From NCBI GenBank assembly GCA_004561545.1, contig SFVK01000016.1, positions 1 to 46,037 of the forward strand: a DNA stretch of 46,037 nucleotides, given 5' to 3'. The position numbers were made by a program, and so were the translations under genes. Origin of the DNA: a bacterium. GTDB lineage: Bacteria > Bacillota > Clostridia > Oscillospirales > Ruminococcaceae. The first letter of the stretch is position 1, and every line of letters begins with the position of its first letter. A model generated the notes under the pieces. The model was given only the letters and a program-made list of their open reading frames with translations. It was not told the origin of the DNA and searched no databases. This document shows positions 23,974 through 31,162 of this stretch, one piece after another.

Positions 23974-25173
23974 TCACTGCCGGTTTTTCCTGTGGCTGAC
24001 CAGCAGCGCGATGCAGACGACCATGCCCAGGATTGCCGCCGCCCCGATGATGAGCAGAACCAGCTGAAACATCTGGGCGTTGAAACCCGTCTTGAGCTTC
24101 TGGGTCGCGCTGGTGAGGGCATCCTCCCCGGAGGTGGACGCCGCGCCGCCGCTCTGTGCCTGGTCCACCGCCTGCTGGGCGTTGGAGGCAGCCTCGGAAT
24201 CGCCGATGGCGTTGAGGGCGTCCACCAGCGCCTGGCCGGCCAGCGTGTGCATCAGGGTGGAGCTTGCCGCCTTGACCTTCTCGCCGTTCACCGCGCTGCT
24301 CAGATACTCCGCCAGCACCGTGCAGGCGCCCCGCAAAGCGGGTTCGCTCTCGGGCAGGACGGTCCAGCCGTCCTTGCCCCACATCTGGTTCATATACAGC
24401 AGCAGCTGCATCCCGGTGTCCTTGATGAGGGCGTTGTAAATCTGATCCGCAAAGGCGGCGGTATTGCTGGTATCCACCGCGCCAAAGCTCAGCGCGATAA
24501 ACTGATAGGCCCGGTTGTAATCATCCAGCCCGTCATAATAGTCCCGCAGCACGTCGGCGATGCGGCTGTCCTTCGTCAGGCGGGACCCCGCCACCACCGA
24601 GTCCAGATCCGCCCGCAGGTCCTGGTCCCCGAACCTGCTCACGGTGCCGTCATCGTCGATGGCAAAGGTCTGGCGCATCAGCGCCGCGTACCCGCCGGCA
24701 TCGCCGGCCTGACCGGCATAGACCTGGGCCAGCTGCATACAGTCGCCGCCCCAGCTGCCCGCCAGCGGCATACCGCGGTAGACCAGATTTATGGAGGCCA
24801 GCAGGTGGCCCATATCGATGGTCTGGCCGTTGGGCAGCACGGCGGTGGTCATGTTTTGCAGATCCCACAGATCGGAGTCCCGGCCGGTGGCGTAACTCTC
24901 AAACTCCGGGTCGCGCACCCCCGCCGTGAGCTGCCAGACGGTGGTATTGTACTCCCCCACGCGGGTAAAGCCCAGGGTCAGATCCACCGGGTCTGCGGAG
25001 CTGCCCTTTTCCTCCACATACTGCTGCGCCAGCGTTTGCAGCCGGTCCAGCCGGTCCAGCGTCTGGGCATAGTCCACGCTCTCGGCCCCGACGGGCAGAA
25101 CGGCCAGCGCCAGCACCATCGCCACAGCCGCGAGGACCCACACAAAACGGTTTCGGACTGCCTCCGTAATCAC
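23974..25173 (-). CDS. Unknown secreted, C-terminally membrane-anchored protein
   Basis: I do not recognise this 399-residue protein. An N-terminal hydrophobic segment ending VLPVGA-ES looks like a cleavable signal peptide. A large hydrophilic ectodomain (about residues 30-365) follows with an odd Gly/Trp segment (PLAGSWGGDCMQLAQVYAG), two cysteines, and an Ala/Ser/Gln-rich helical stretch. A final hydrophobic helix (LVLLIIGAAAILGMVVCIALL) and a basic tail HRKNRQ complete a type-I topology with most of the protein outside. The GTG at 25173 is chosen for the nearby CGGAGG, though spacing is short; a TTG seven codons upstream is possible. No neighbour hints at function. Confidence 0.7.
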   Translation of the reverse strand: MITEAVRNRFVWVLAAVAMVLALAVLPVGAESVDYAQTLDRLDRLQTLAQQYVEEKGSSADPVDLTLGFTRVGEYNTTVWQLTAGVRDPEFESYATGRDSDLWDLQNMTTAVLPNGQTIDMGHLLASINLVYRGMPLAGSWGGDCMQLAQVYAGQAGDAGGYAALMRQTFAIDDDGTVSRFGDQDLRADLDSVVAGSRLTKDSRIADVLRDYYDGLDDYNRAYQFIALSFGAVDTSNTAAFADQIYNALIKDTGMQLLLYMNQMWGKDGWTVLPESEPALRGACTVLAEYLSSAVNGEKVKAASSTLMHTLAGQALVDALNAIGDSEAASNAQQAVDQAQSGGAASTSGEDALTSATQKLKTGFNAQMFQLVLLIIGAAAILGMVVCIALLVSHRKNRQ

Positions 25174-25207
25174 GCACCTCCGTTTTTGTAACAAATTTGT
25201 ATTTTTT

Positions 25208-25237
25208 AGTATACCACACCGCCGGGGGCTCTGTCAC
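25208..25237 (-). promoter_or_regulatory. Promoter of the unknown membrane-anchored protein
   Basis: Minus-strand GTGACA (25232-25237), 18-base spacer, TATACT (25208-25213). It is back to back with the promoter at 25254. Confidence 0.65.
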
Positions 25238-25253
25238 GCATTTTTTCATAAGT

Positions 25254-25282
25254 TTGCAATTTGGGCGCGCCGGTCGTATAAT
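25254..25282 (+). promoter_or_regulatory. Promoter of the DUF362-nitroreductase operon
   Basis: TTGCAA (25254-25259), 17-base spacer, perfect TATAAT (25277-25282), 46 bases before the ATG. Confidence 0.8.
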
Positions 25283-25328
25283 AAAAGGCAGAAAATCCCA
25301 AAAATTCATTTGGCAAGGAGAATCCATT

Positions 25329-26465
25329 ATGGAACATCAGGAGAAAAAATCCACTGTGTATTATACCGACTTCCGCGTTCCGGTGGGCACCAGCCTGCAG
25401 CAGAAGCTGGAAAAGCTCATGCGGGCCGCCGGCATCGGGGAGATCGAGATGGACGGCCGGTTTGTGGCCATCAAGATGCACTTCGGCGAGCCGGGCAACC
25501 TGGCGTTCCTGCGCCCCAACTACGCCAGGACGGTGGCCGACGTGGTGCGCAGCCAGGGCGGCATCCCCTTCCTGACCGACTGCAACACCCTCTACCCCGG
25601 CCGGCGCAAGAACGCCATCGAGCATCTGGGCGCGGCGCAGGAGAACGGCTTTGGCCCGCTGACCACCGGCTGTCAGGTCATCATAGGCGACGGGCTGCGC
25701 GGCACCGACGACGTGGAGGTGCCGGTGCCCAACGGGGAATACTGCAAGACCGCCAAGATCGGCCGCGCCATCATGGACGCCGACATCATCATTTCGCTGA
25801 ACCACTTCAAGGGCCACGAGGCCACCGGCTTTGGCGGCGCGCTGAAAAACCTGGGCATGGGCTGCGGGTCCCGCGCCGGCAAGATGGAGCAGCACAGCGC
25901 CGGCAAGCCCGCCGTGCAGGCCGGCCTGTGCCGCGGCTGCCGCCAGTGCGCCAAGGAGTGCGGCTCGGACGCCATCCGCTATGTGGACGGCAAGGCGGTC
26001 ATCGATCAGGAGCTGTGCAAGGGCTGCGGGCGGTGCATCGGACGGTGCAACTTTGACGCCATCTATTCCCAGGAGGACAACGCCAACGAGATTCTGGACT
26101 GCAAAATGGCGGAGTATGCCTATGCGGTCTGCGCGGGGCGGCCCAACTTCCATGTGAGCCTGGTGATGGATGTCTCCCCCATGTGCGACTGCCACGGCGA
26201 AAACGACGCGCCCATCGTGCCCGACATCGGTATGTACGCCAGCTTTGACCCGGTGGCGCTGGACCGCGCCTGCTGCGACGCCGTTCTGGCCGCCGAGCCC
26301 TTTGCCAACAGCATTCTGGGCGAGCACCGGGCCGACAAATCCTACCGCTGCTGCGGCGACAACTTTATGGACGTGACCCGCGGCTGCACCTGGCACGAGA
26401 CGCTGGACCACGCCGAGAAGATCGGCATGGGCACCCAGAACTACACGCTGAAATATGTGCGCTGA
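25329..26465 (+). CDS. DUF362 domain protein with two 4Fe-4S clusters
   Basis: A 378-residue DUF362 protein common in anaerobes. The DUF362 core (HFGEPGNLAFLRPNYA, SLNHFKGHEATGFGGALK) is interrupted at about residues 198-240 by a bacterial ferredoxin module with two cluster motifs, CRGCRQCAKEC and CKGCGRCIGRC. A further Cys-rich segment MCDCHGEND follows. The reaction is unknown for the family; electron transfer is implied. No signal peptide is present. AAGGAG precedes the ATG at 25329. It is ten bases upstream of a nitroreductase-family flavoprotein, a plausible redox partner. Confidence 0.9.
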   Translation: MEHQEKKSTVYYTDFRVPVGTSLQQKLEKLMRAAGIGEIEMDGRFVAIKMHFGEPGNLAFLRPNYARTVADVVRSQGGIPFLTDCNTLYPGRRKNAIEHLGAAQENGFGPLTTGCQVIIGDGLRGTDDVEVPVPNGEYCKTAKIGRAIMDADIIISLNHFKGHEATGFGGALKNLGMGCGSRAGKMEQHSAGKPAVQAGLCRGCRQCAKECGSDAIRYVDGKAVIDQELCKGCGRCIGRCNFDAIYSQEDNANEILDCKMAEYAYAVCAGRPNFHVSLVMDVSPMCDCHGENDAPIVPDIGMYASFDPVALDRACCDAVLAAEPFANSILGEHRADKSYRCCGDNFMDVTRGCTWHETLDHAEKIGMGTQNYTLKYVR

Positions 26466-26475
26466 GGGAAATTGC

Positions 26476-27219
26476 ATGGAAAATGAGGTACTGCGCCAGT
26501 TGGAGGCGCGAAAAAGTGTCCGGGTGTTCACCGACGAGCCGGTCACGGCGGAGGAGCGGAGCGCCATTGTGCACGCCGCCTTCATGGCGCCCACGGCGGG
26601 CAACCAGCAGCTGTACACCATTCTGGACATCACCGACCCCGCGCTGCGCGGCCGGATGGCGGATTTGTGCGACCATCAGCCCATGATTGCGGCGGCGCCG
26701 CTCTGCCTGGTCTTTCTGGCGGACTGCCGCCGCTGGCTGGATGCCTACCGCATGGCGGGCGCCGCGCCCCGGGACCCCGGCGCCGGGGACCTGCTGCTGG
26801 CCGCCGCCGACGCCTGCATTGCGGCGCAGAACGCCGTGACGGCGGCGGAAAGCATGGGCATCGGCAGCTGTTACATCGGCGACGTGCTGGAAAACGCCGA
26901 GGCCATGCGGGCGGCGCTGCACCTGCCGGCCTGTGTGGTGCCTGTGGCCATGGTGATTTTTGGCCGTCCCACCGAGCAGCAGAAGCGCCGCCCCAAGCCG
27001 GCCCGCTTCCCGGAGGAGGCCATCGTCTTTGAGAACGTCTACCCCGACCCTGACCCCTCCGCGCTGCGCGCCGGGTTTGCCGCCCGCGCCGCCGCCAACG
27101 GCAGAACCGAAGATCTGGACGCCGGCCTGCGCGCCTTCTGCGCCCGCAAGTACGACAGCGATTTTTCCCGCGAGATGACCCGCAGCGCCGAGGTGTATCT
27201 GGCGGACTTCCAAAAATGA
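26476..27219 (+). CDS. Nitroreductase-family flavoprotein
   Basis: A 247-residue FMN-dependent nitroreductase-like protein. The N-terminal RKSVRVFTDEPV with the conserved Arg motif and AFMAPTAGNQQ are FMN-phosphate-binding signatures. The segment ESMGIGSCYIGD closes the FMN site. These enzymes reduce nitro compounds, quinones or enones with NAD(P)H or ferredoxin; substrate unknown. It follows the DUF362 ferredoxin protein by ten bases, suggesting ferredoxin as electron donor. The ribosome-binding site (GAGGGA) is modest. Confidence 0.88.
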   Translation: MENEVLRQLEARKSVRVFTDEPVTAEERSAIVHAAFMAPTAGNQQLYTILDITDPALRGRMADLCDHQPMIAAAPLCLVFLADCRRWLDAYRMAGAAPRDPGAGDLLLAAADACIAAQNAVTAAESMGIGSCYIGDVLENAEAMRAALHLPACVVPVAMVIFGRPTEQQKRRPKPARFPEEAIVFENVYPDPDPSALRAGFAARAAANGRTEDLDAGLRAFCARKYDSDFSREMTRSAEVYLADFQK

Positions 27220-27225
27220 TAAAAG

Positions 27226-27266
27226 CAGGGCCCTGCGCATTGGGTGCAGGGCCCTGTGTCTTTTTA
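27226..27266. terminator. Terminator between nitroreductase and convergent aldo/keto reductase genes
   Basis: CAGGGCCCTGC.../GCAGGGCCCTG stem (27226-27238 with 27244-27256) followed on the plus strand by TGTCTTTTT. Confidence 0.8.
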
Positions 27267-28424
27267 CTTCTCCGATTCCTGCGCCACGGTGCGGATGGCG
27301 GTCATCATGGAGCGGATGTCGATATGCTGGGGGCACTTGTCCAGGCAGGCGCCGCAGCCGACGCAGTGTTCGGCGCGGGCGGCTTCGGGGGCGTCGTTGT
27401 AGTTTTCCTTCAGGTTTGCGGCCCGATCGCCATGCAGGCGGTACTCGTTCCAGACGTGCATCATGGCGGGGATATCCACCCCCGCCGGGCAGGGCATACA
27501 GTAGCGGCAGGCGGTGCAGGGCACGAGCTGGCGGGCGCGAAAGACCTCCAGCGCTTTGGCCAGCGTGGCCTGCTCGGCGGCGGTGAGGGGCACAAAGGGG
27601 TCCATGGAGGCAACGTTGTCCTCCACCTGCTCCCGCGTGCTCATGCCGGACAGCACGCACAGCACCCCCGGCAGGCTGGCCGCCCAGCGGATGGCCCAGC
27701 TGGCCAGGCTGCGCTCCGGCGCGGCGGCGCGCAGAATTTCGGCGGCCTCGGGGCACAGGGTGTTGAGCATCCCGCCCCGCACCGGTTCCATCACAATGAC
27801 CTGCAGCCCGGCGGCGGCGCAGAGCTCGTATTTTTCCCGGCTGTTCTGGTAATCCCAGTCAAAATAGTTGAGCTGGAGCTGGACAAAATCCCAGTCCCCG
27901 GCGGCCAGAACCTCCCGCAGCAGCGCCACGCTGCCGTGGAAGGAGAACCCCAGCCGCTTGATGCGCCCGGCCCGGCGCATTGCGTCCAGCTGGTCGTAGG
28001 CGTGATATTTGACATAGTTGGGCCAGCTGCCCTCATGGACCGAGTGGACCAGATAAAAGTCAAAATAATCGGTGCGGCAGTTTTCCAGCTGCTCGGCAAA
28101 GATGCGGGGCACATCCGCGTCGCATTTCAGGAACCAGCCGGGCAGCTTGCTGGCCAGATGGTAGCTCTGCCGGGGGTATTTACTCAGCGCCTTGCCGCAG
28201 AATTTTTCCGACATTTTGCCATGGTAGGGGTAGGCGGTGTCAAAATAGTTGACGCCGTGGGCGTAGGCGTAGTCAAAAATTTCCCGGGCCTTCTCCTCAT
28301 CGATGCTGGTGGGGTCGGCGGGGTCCCGCAGCGGCAGGCGCATGGTGCCAAGACCCAGCAGGCTGATTTTTCCGTCCGCGTCGTTGTAAGGCGCAGGGTT
28401 ATGGCGGGCAACACGGTATTCCAC
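27264..28424 (-). CDS. Aldo/keto reductase with C-terminal 4Fe-4S ferredoxin domain
   Basis: A 386-residue protein with an aldo/keto reductase barrel (Asp and Tyr of the catalytic tetrad in YFDTAYPYHG, Lys in ASKLPG, His in LVHSVHEG). A C-terminal ferredoxin module carries CRYCMPC and CVGCGACLDKCP. Such fusions are common in Clostridia; physiological substrates are unknown. It starts with GTG at 28424, and AAGGAGG overlaps the last codons of the SCIFF maturase gene, which stops five bases upstream. It is therefore co-transcribed with the SCIFF maturase; whether it acts on the peptide is unknown. Confidence 0.9.
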   Translation of the reverse strand: MEYRVARHNPAPYNDADGKISLLGLGTMRLPLRDPADPTSIDEEKAREIFDYAYAHGVNYFDTAYPYHGKMSEKFCGKALSKYPRQSYHLASKLPGWFLKCDADVPRIFAEQLENCRTDYFDFYLVHSVHEGSWPNYVKYHAYDQLDAMRRAGRIKRLGFSFHGSVALLREVLAAGDWDFVQLQLNYFDWDYQNSREKYELCAAAGLQVIVMEPVRGGMLNTLCPEAAEILRAAAPERSLASWAIRWAASLPGVLCVLSGMSTREQVEDNVASMDPFVPLTAAEQATLAKALEVFRARQLVPCTACRYCMPCPAGVDIPAMMHVWNEYRLHGDRAANLKENYNDAPEAARAEHCVGCGACLDKCPQHIDIRSMMTAIRTVAQESEK

Positions 28425-28429
28425 GGCGG

Positions 28430-29887
28430 TTATTCCTCCTTGCAGTCGTCACAGCTGCCGCAGTCTGTCTCCGGCGCAGGCTCGGGGGCGCGGCGCCCGG
28501 CCAGGTCGGGGTCCAGGCCCTCGGCAACTTTTATCATGAGCGCACACTCGATGCGCTTGCGGAACACCTTGCAGCCGTACTCATAGACGCCATGGATATC
28601 GCCGGTGGCGTGGAGCGCGTTGGCGGCGCAGCCGCCGGCACAGTACAGCCGGGCCCAGCAGTCCTTACAGTCGGGCCGGGCATAGACGTTGCACAGCTTG
28701 AACTCATCCCGCAGCGCAGTGTTGGTCACGCCGTTCCAGATATCGCCCAGCTTATAGGCGGGGTCGCCCACAAACTGGTGGCAGGGATACAGGTCGCCCC
28801 AGGGGGTGACGGCCATATACTCGGTGCCGGACCCGCAGCCCGAAATCCGTTTATAGATACAGGGGCCGTGGGCCAGGTCAATCATGTAATGGTAGAAGGT
28901 GATGGGATGGCCCGCCTTTTCGCGGCGGAGCATATCCCTGGCCAGCAGCTCATACTGGTCGTACAGCACCGGCAGGTCCGCCTCGGTCAGCGCCTCGGGG
29001 CTGCCGGCCTTGCTCACCACCGGTTCCATGGACAGCTCGTCAAAGCCCAGGTCATCGGCCATATGGAACAGATCGTTGGTAAAGTCGGTGTTATAGTGGG
29101 TGAAGGTGCCCCGCATATAGTAGCCCTTGCCGCCCCGGGCCCTGACCAGCTTTTGGAACTTGGGCACAATGCGGTCATAGCTGCCGTTGCCCGCCAGATC
29201 CTTGCGGAAGCGGTCGTTGACCTCCCTGCGGCCGTCCAGCGAGAGCACCACGTTATAGCATTCCCGGTTGGCCCACTCGATGACCTCATCGGTGATGCCG
29301 ATGCCGTTGGTGGTCAGCGTGAAGCGGAAATTTTTGCCCTTGTCCTGCTCGATGCTGCGGGCATAGGCCACCAGCTGCTTACAGACCTCAAAGTTCATCA
29401 GCGGTTCCCCGCCGAAGAAATCCACTTCCAGGTTGCGGCGGGTGCCGCTGTGCTCCACCAGGAAATCCAGCGCCCGCTTGCCGGTCTCAAAGCTCATCAG
29501 GCCGGTTTCGCCGTGGAATTTGCCCTGCGCGGCAAAGCAGTACTCGCAATTGAGGTTACAGGTATGGGCCACATGAAGGCAGAGCGCCTTGACCACGGTC
29601 GAGCGGTTTTTGAAATCAAAGGCCCGGTCGGCGTAGATATCCTGGGAGAAGAGCTTTCCGGCGGCGGTCAGCTCCTCAATATCGTCAAAGCAGTCCTGGA
29701 TGTCGGCGGGGGTGACCTCGGGGTGGGCGCGGTATTTTTCCGCCAGCAGCGCGGCGGCCTCGGCGCGGGGATGCCCGGCATCGATCAGGGCGATGGCGTC
29801 ATAGGCCAGCTCATCCACCGCGTGGACGCTGCCGCTGTAAACGTCCAGAACAATATTATAACCGTTAAGTTTGTATTGATGGATCAT
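28430..29887 (-). CDS. scfB: SCIFF radical SAM peptide maturase (SPASM domain)
   Basis: A 485-residue radical SAM enzyme that installs thioether cross-links in the SCIFF peptide. An N-terminal peptide-recognition-like region (1-90) precedes the SAM cluster motif CNLNCEYC (Cys110, 114, 117), then GGEP (about 160). The SPASM region has CGSG, YPCHQF, CKDCWARLYCAGGC and a late Cys for auxiliary clusters. The C-terminus ends in CGSCDDCKEE, a Cys-rich tail. The ATG at 29887 has GAGG upstream; an upstream in-frame extension would start inside the terminator hairpin. The precursor gene is 78 bases upstream on the same strand. Confidence 0.95.
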   Translation of the reverse strand: MIHQYKLNGYNIVLDVYSGSVHAVDELAYDAIALIDAGHPRAEAAALLAEKYRAHPEVTPADIQDCFDDIEELTAAGKLFSQDIYADRAFDFKNRSTVVKALCLHVAHTCNLNCEYCFAAQGKFHGETGLMSFETGKRALDFLVEHSGTRRNLEVDFFGGEPLMNFEVCKQLVAYARSIEQDKGKNFRFTLTTNGIGITDEVIEWANRECYNVVLSLDGRREVNDRFRKDLAGNGSYDRIVPKFQKLVRARGGKGYYMRGTFTHYNTDFTNDLFHMADDLGFDELSMEPVVSKAGSPEALTEADLPVLYDQYELLARDMLRREKAGHPITFYHYMIDLAHGPCIYKRISGCGSGTEYMAVTPWGDLYPCHQFVGDPAYKLGDIWNGVTNTALRDEFKLCNVYARPDCKDCWARLYCAGGCAANALHATGDIHGVYEYGCKVFRKRIECALMIKVAEGLDPDLAGRRAPEPAPETDCGSCDDCKEE

Positions 29888-29906
29888 AAAATTCCTCGTT
29901 TTTATG

Positions 29907-29948
29907 GCAAAAAACAGCCGGGATTGCCTTGGGCAAGGCGATCCCGGC
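29907..29948 (-). terminator. Partial terminator between SCIFF precursor and maturase genes
   Basis: Minus-strand GCCGGGATCGCCTT/AAGGCAATCCCGGC (29917-29948, one mismatch) followed by TGTTTTTT. It should give many precursor transcripts and fewer maturase transcripts. Confidence 0.85.
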
Positions 29949-29965
29949 AAATGTCAGAAATCGAA

Positions 29966-30106
29966 TTACTTCTTCTCGCAAGGCTGGTTGGCAATGCCGC
30001 AGCTGGTCTTGCAGGCGCTCTGGCAGGAAGTCTGGCACTCGCCGCAGCCGCCGTTCTGGAGGCTCTTCGCCATGTCGCGGGTCTCGAGAGTCTGAATGTG
30101 CTTCAT
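29966..30106 (-). CDS. scfA: SCIFF ranthipeptide precursor (six cysteines in 46 residues)
   Basis: A 46-residue peptide beginning MKHIQTLETR and containing the near-invariant core CGECQTSCQSACKTSC. Exactly six cysteines occur, at 21, 24, 28, 32, 36 and 43. This is the SCIFF family, ubiquitous in Clostridia. In the characterised C. thermocellum homologue the maturase links a Cys sulfur to a Thr in this core; here Thr26 and Thr34 are candidates. The strong AAAGGAG site, consensus promoter and following terminator imply high expression. No dedicated protease or exporter gene is adjacent. Confidence 0.96.
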   Translation of the reverse strand: MKHIQTLETRDMAKSLQNGGCGECQTSCQSACKTSCGIANQPCEKK

Positions 30107-30141
30107 CAAAAGTCACTCCTTTACCATGATGGATTTCTTCT

Positions 30142-30171
30142 ATCATACACGCACAGGGGACCGTTTGTCAA
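30142..30171 (-). promoter_or_regulatory. Promoter of the SCIFF operon
   Basis: Minus-strand TTGACA (30166-30171), 18-base spacer, TATGAT (30142-30147). Confidence 0.82.
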
Positions 30172-30210
30172 GACGGCGGCCGGGCAAATTGGCAACAAAA
30201 CCGGTCCGCA

Positions 30211-30239
30211 TTGCAGTTTCGGGCAGGGTATGGTAGAAT
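30211..30239 (+). promoter_or_regulatory. Promoter of the small membrane-anchored protein gene
   Basis: TTGCAG (30211-30216), 17-base spacer, TAGAAT (30234-30239). Confidence 0.65.
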
Positions 30240-30276
30240 GGGGGCAACGATACAAAAATAAGGAAGTGCAGCACCC

Positions 30277-30816
30277 ATGAACAGACAAACCCTGTCCCGC
30301 CTGATGGCGATTCTCTGCATGATTCTGGCCGTCGTCTGGATGATGTGGATGATGGGGGACATTGGCGCCACCAAAAACGGCGTTCCCGCCGCCGCCCGCA
30401 AAAACTCCGGCATCCCCTCCACCCAACAGATGGTGGAGAGCAGCGCCGGCAAGCTGGACGCCATGATCTTCTATGACGCCGGGGACCCCCACGGCGAAAG
30501 CTGCAAGGCCATCGTCTACGAGGACCGCACCGGGCTGTACGGCTCGGGCATCAACTACAAGTTTGCCTTTGGCTGGCACTTTTGCGCCAGCGTTCCCTGC
30601 CCGGACCGTGGGGTTCGGGCCTACACGGTGGAAAATCACAGCACGGTGTTGTATTTTTCCCGCAACACCGAGGGCATTGTCCGTGCCGCCGCGCCCGATG
30701 GAACCGAGTACGCCTTTGACCCCGGGATGCCGGTGGTGCTGGCCGGGCCGCAGGGTGTGGAGTTTTTTGACGGGCAGGGAACGTTGGTGGAGTGCAGCGA
30801 CGGCGGAGCGCTATGA
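30277..30816 (+). CDS. Unknown membrane-anchored extracytoplasmic protein
   Basis: I do not recognise this 179-residue protein. It has an N-terminal hydrophobic anchor (about residues 9-27, unusually rich in Met and Trp: MILAVVWMMWMMG) and a 150-residue polar domain with three Cys (SCKA, HFCASVPC) and several aromatic beta-like strands. It is divergent from the SCIFF operon and has its own promoter, with AAGGAAG before the ATG. A structured repeat element begins 12 bases after its stop. Confidence 0.7.
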   Translation: MNRQTLSRLMAILCMILAVVWMMWMMGDIGATKNGVPAAARKNSGIPSTQQMVESSAGKLDAMIFYDAGDPHGESCKAIVYEDRTGLYGSGINYKFAFGWHFCASVPCPDRGVRAYTVENHSTVLYFSRNTEGIVRAAAPDGTEYAFDPGMPVVLAGPQGVEFFDGQGTLVECSDGGAL

Positions 30817-30827
30817 CGGGGGCGGAC

Positions 30828-31145
30828 GGAAAACGGCATCTGCGGCGGGGCGTTCCTCTTTTGTGACCAAAAGAGGAACCAGAAAAGTCCCGGAGGTAAG
30901 ATTAAGTCTGTGCCTTCTATCAATGCCTGCGGAACGCGGGCAACCAATTTCGGAACAATCGCTGCGCGATTGTTTTTGCACGGCATAGCCGCGCAGGCAA
31001 AAAGCCCCCTCCCAGGGGGCCAGCCCCCTGCACCCCCAAAGAGGTTAAAAATTTTGGATTTCACCCCAAAAGCCACGACCGGACGGCTTTTGGGACGAAA
31101 TCCAAAATTTTTGTTTGGATAAATGTCCGCCTTAGCGGACATTTC
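30828..31145. repeat. Dispersed structured repeat, family 2, copy 1
   Basis: A 318-base intergenic element sharing ordered blocks with 39096-39320. In order: GGAAAACGGCATCTG; a 12-bp hairpin GTTCCTCTTTTG-TGAC-CAAAAGAGGAAC (30852-30879); CCAGAAAAGTC; a variable centre (about 30890-31032) with an 8-bp hairpin ACAATCGC/GCGATTGT followed by TTTT (30955-30977); CCCCCAAAGAGGTT; a long hairpin of 16 bp (31047-31062 with 31097-31112) and 10 bp (31065-31074 with 31085-31094) separated by an AC/AC internal loop; then AAATGTCCGC-CTTA-GCGGACATTT (31121-31144). It occupies the gap between convergent genes. Short open frames inside are not credible genes. Confidence 0.9.
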
Positions 31146-31162
31146 ATTCTATGGGGCGGGGG

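Noticed and set aside
30910..31122. Small open frame of 70 codons inside the family 2 repeat
   Set aside because: It runs through the variable centre and both arms of the long hairpin, has no ribosome-binding site and is not preserved in the other copy.
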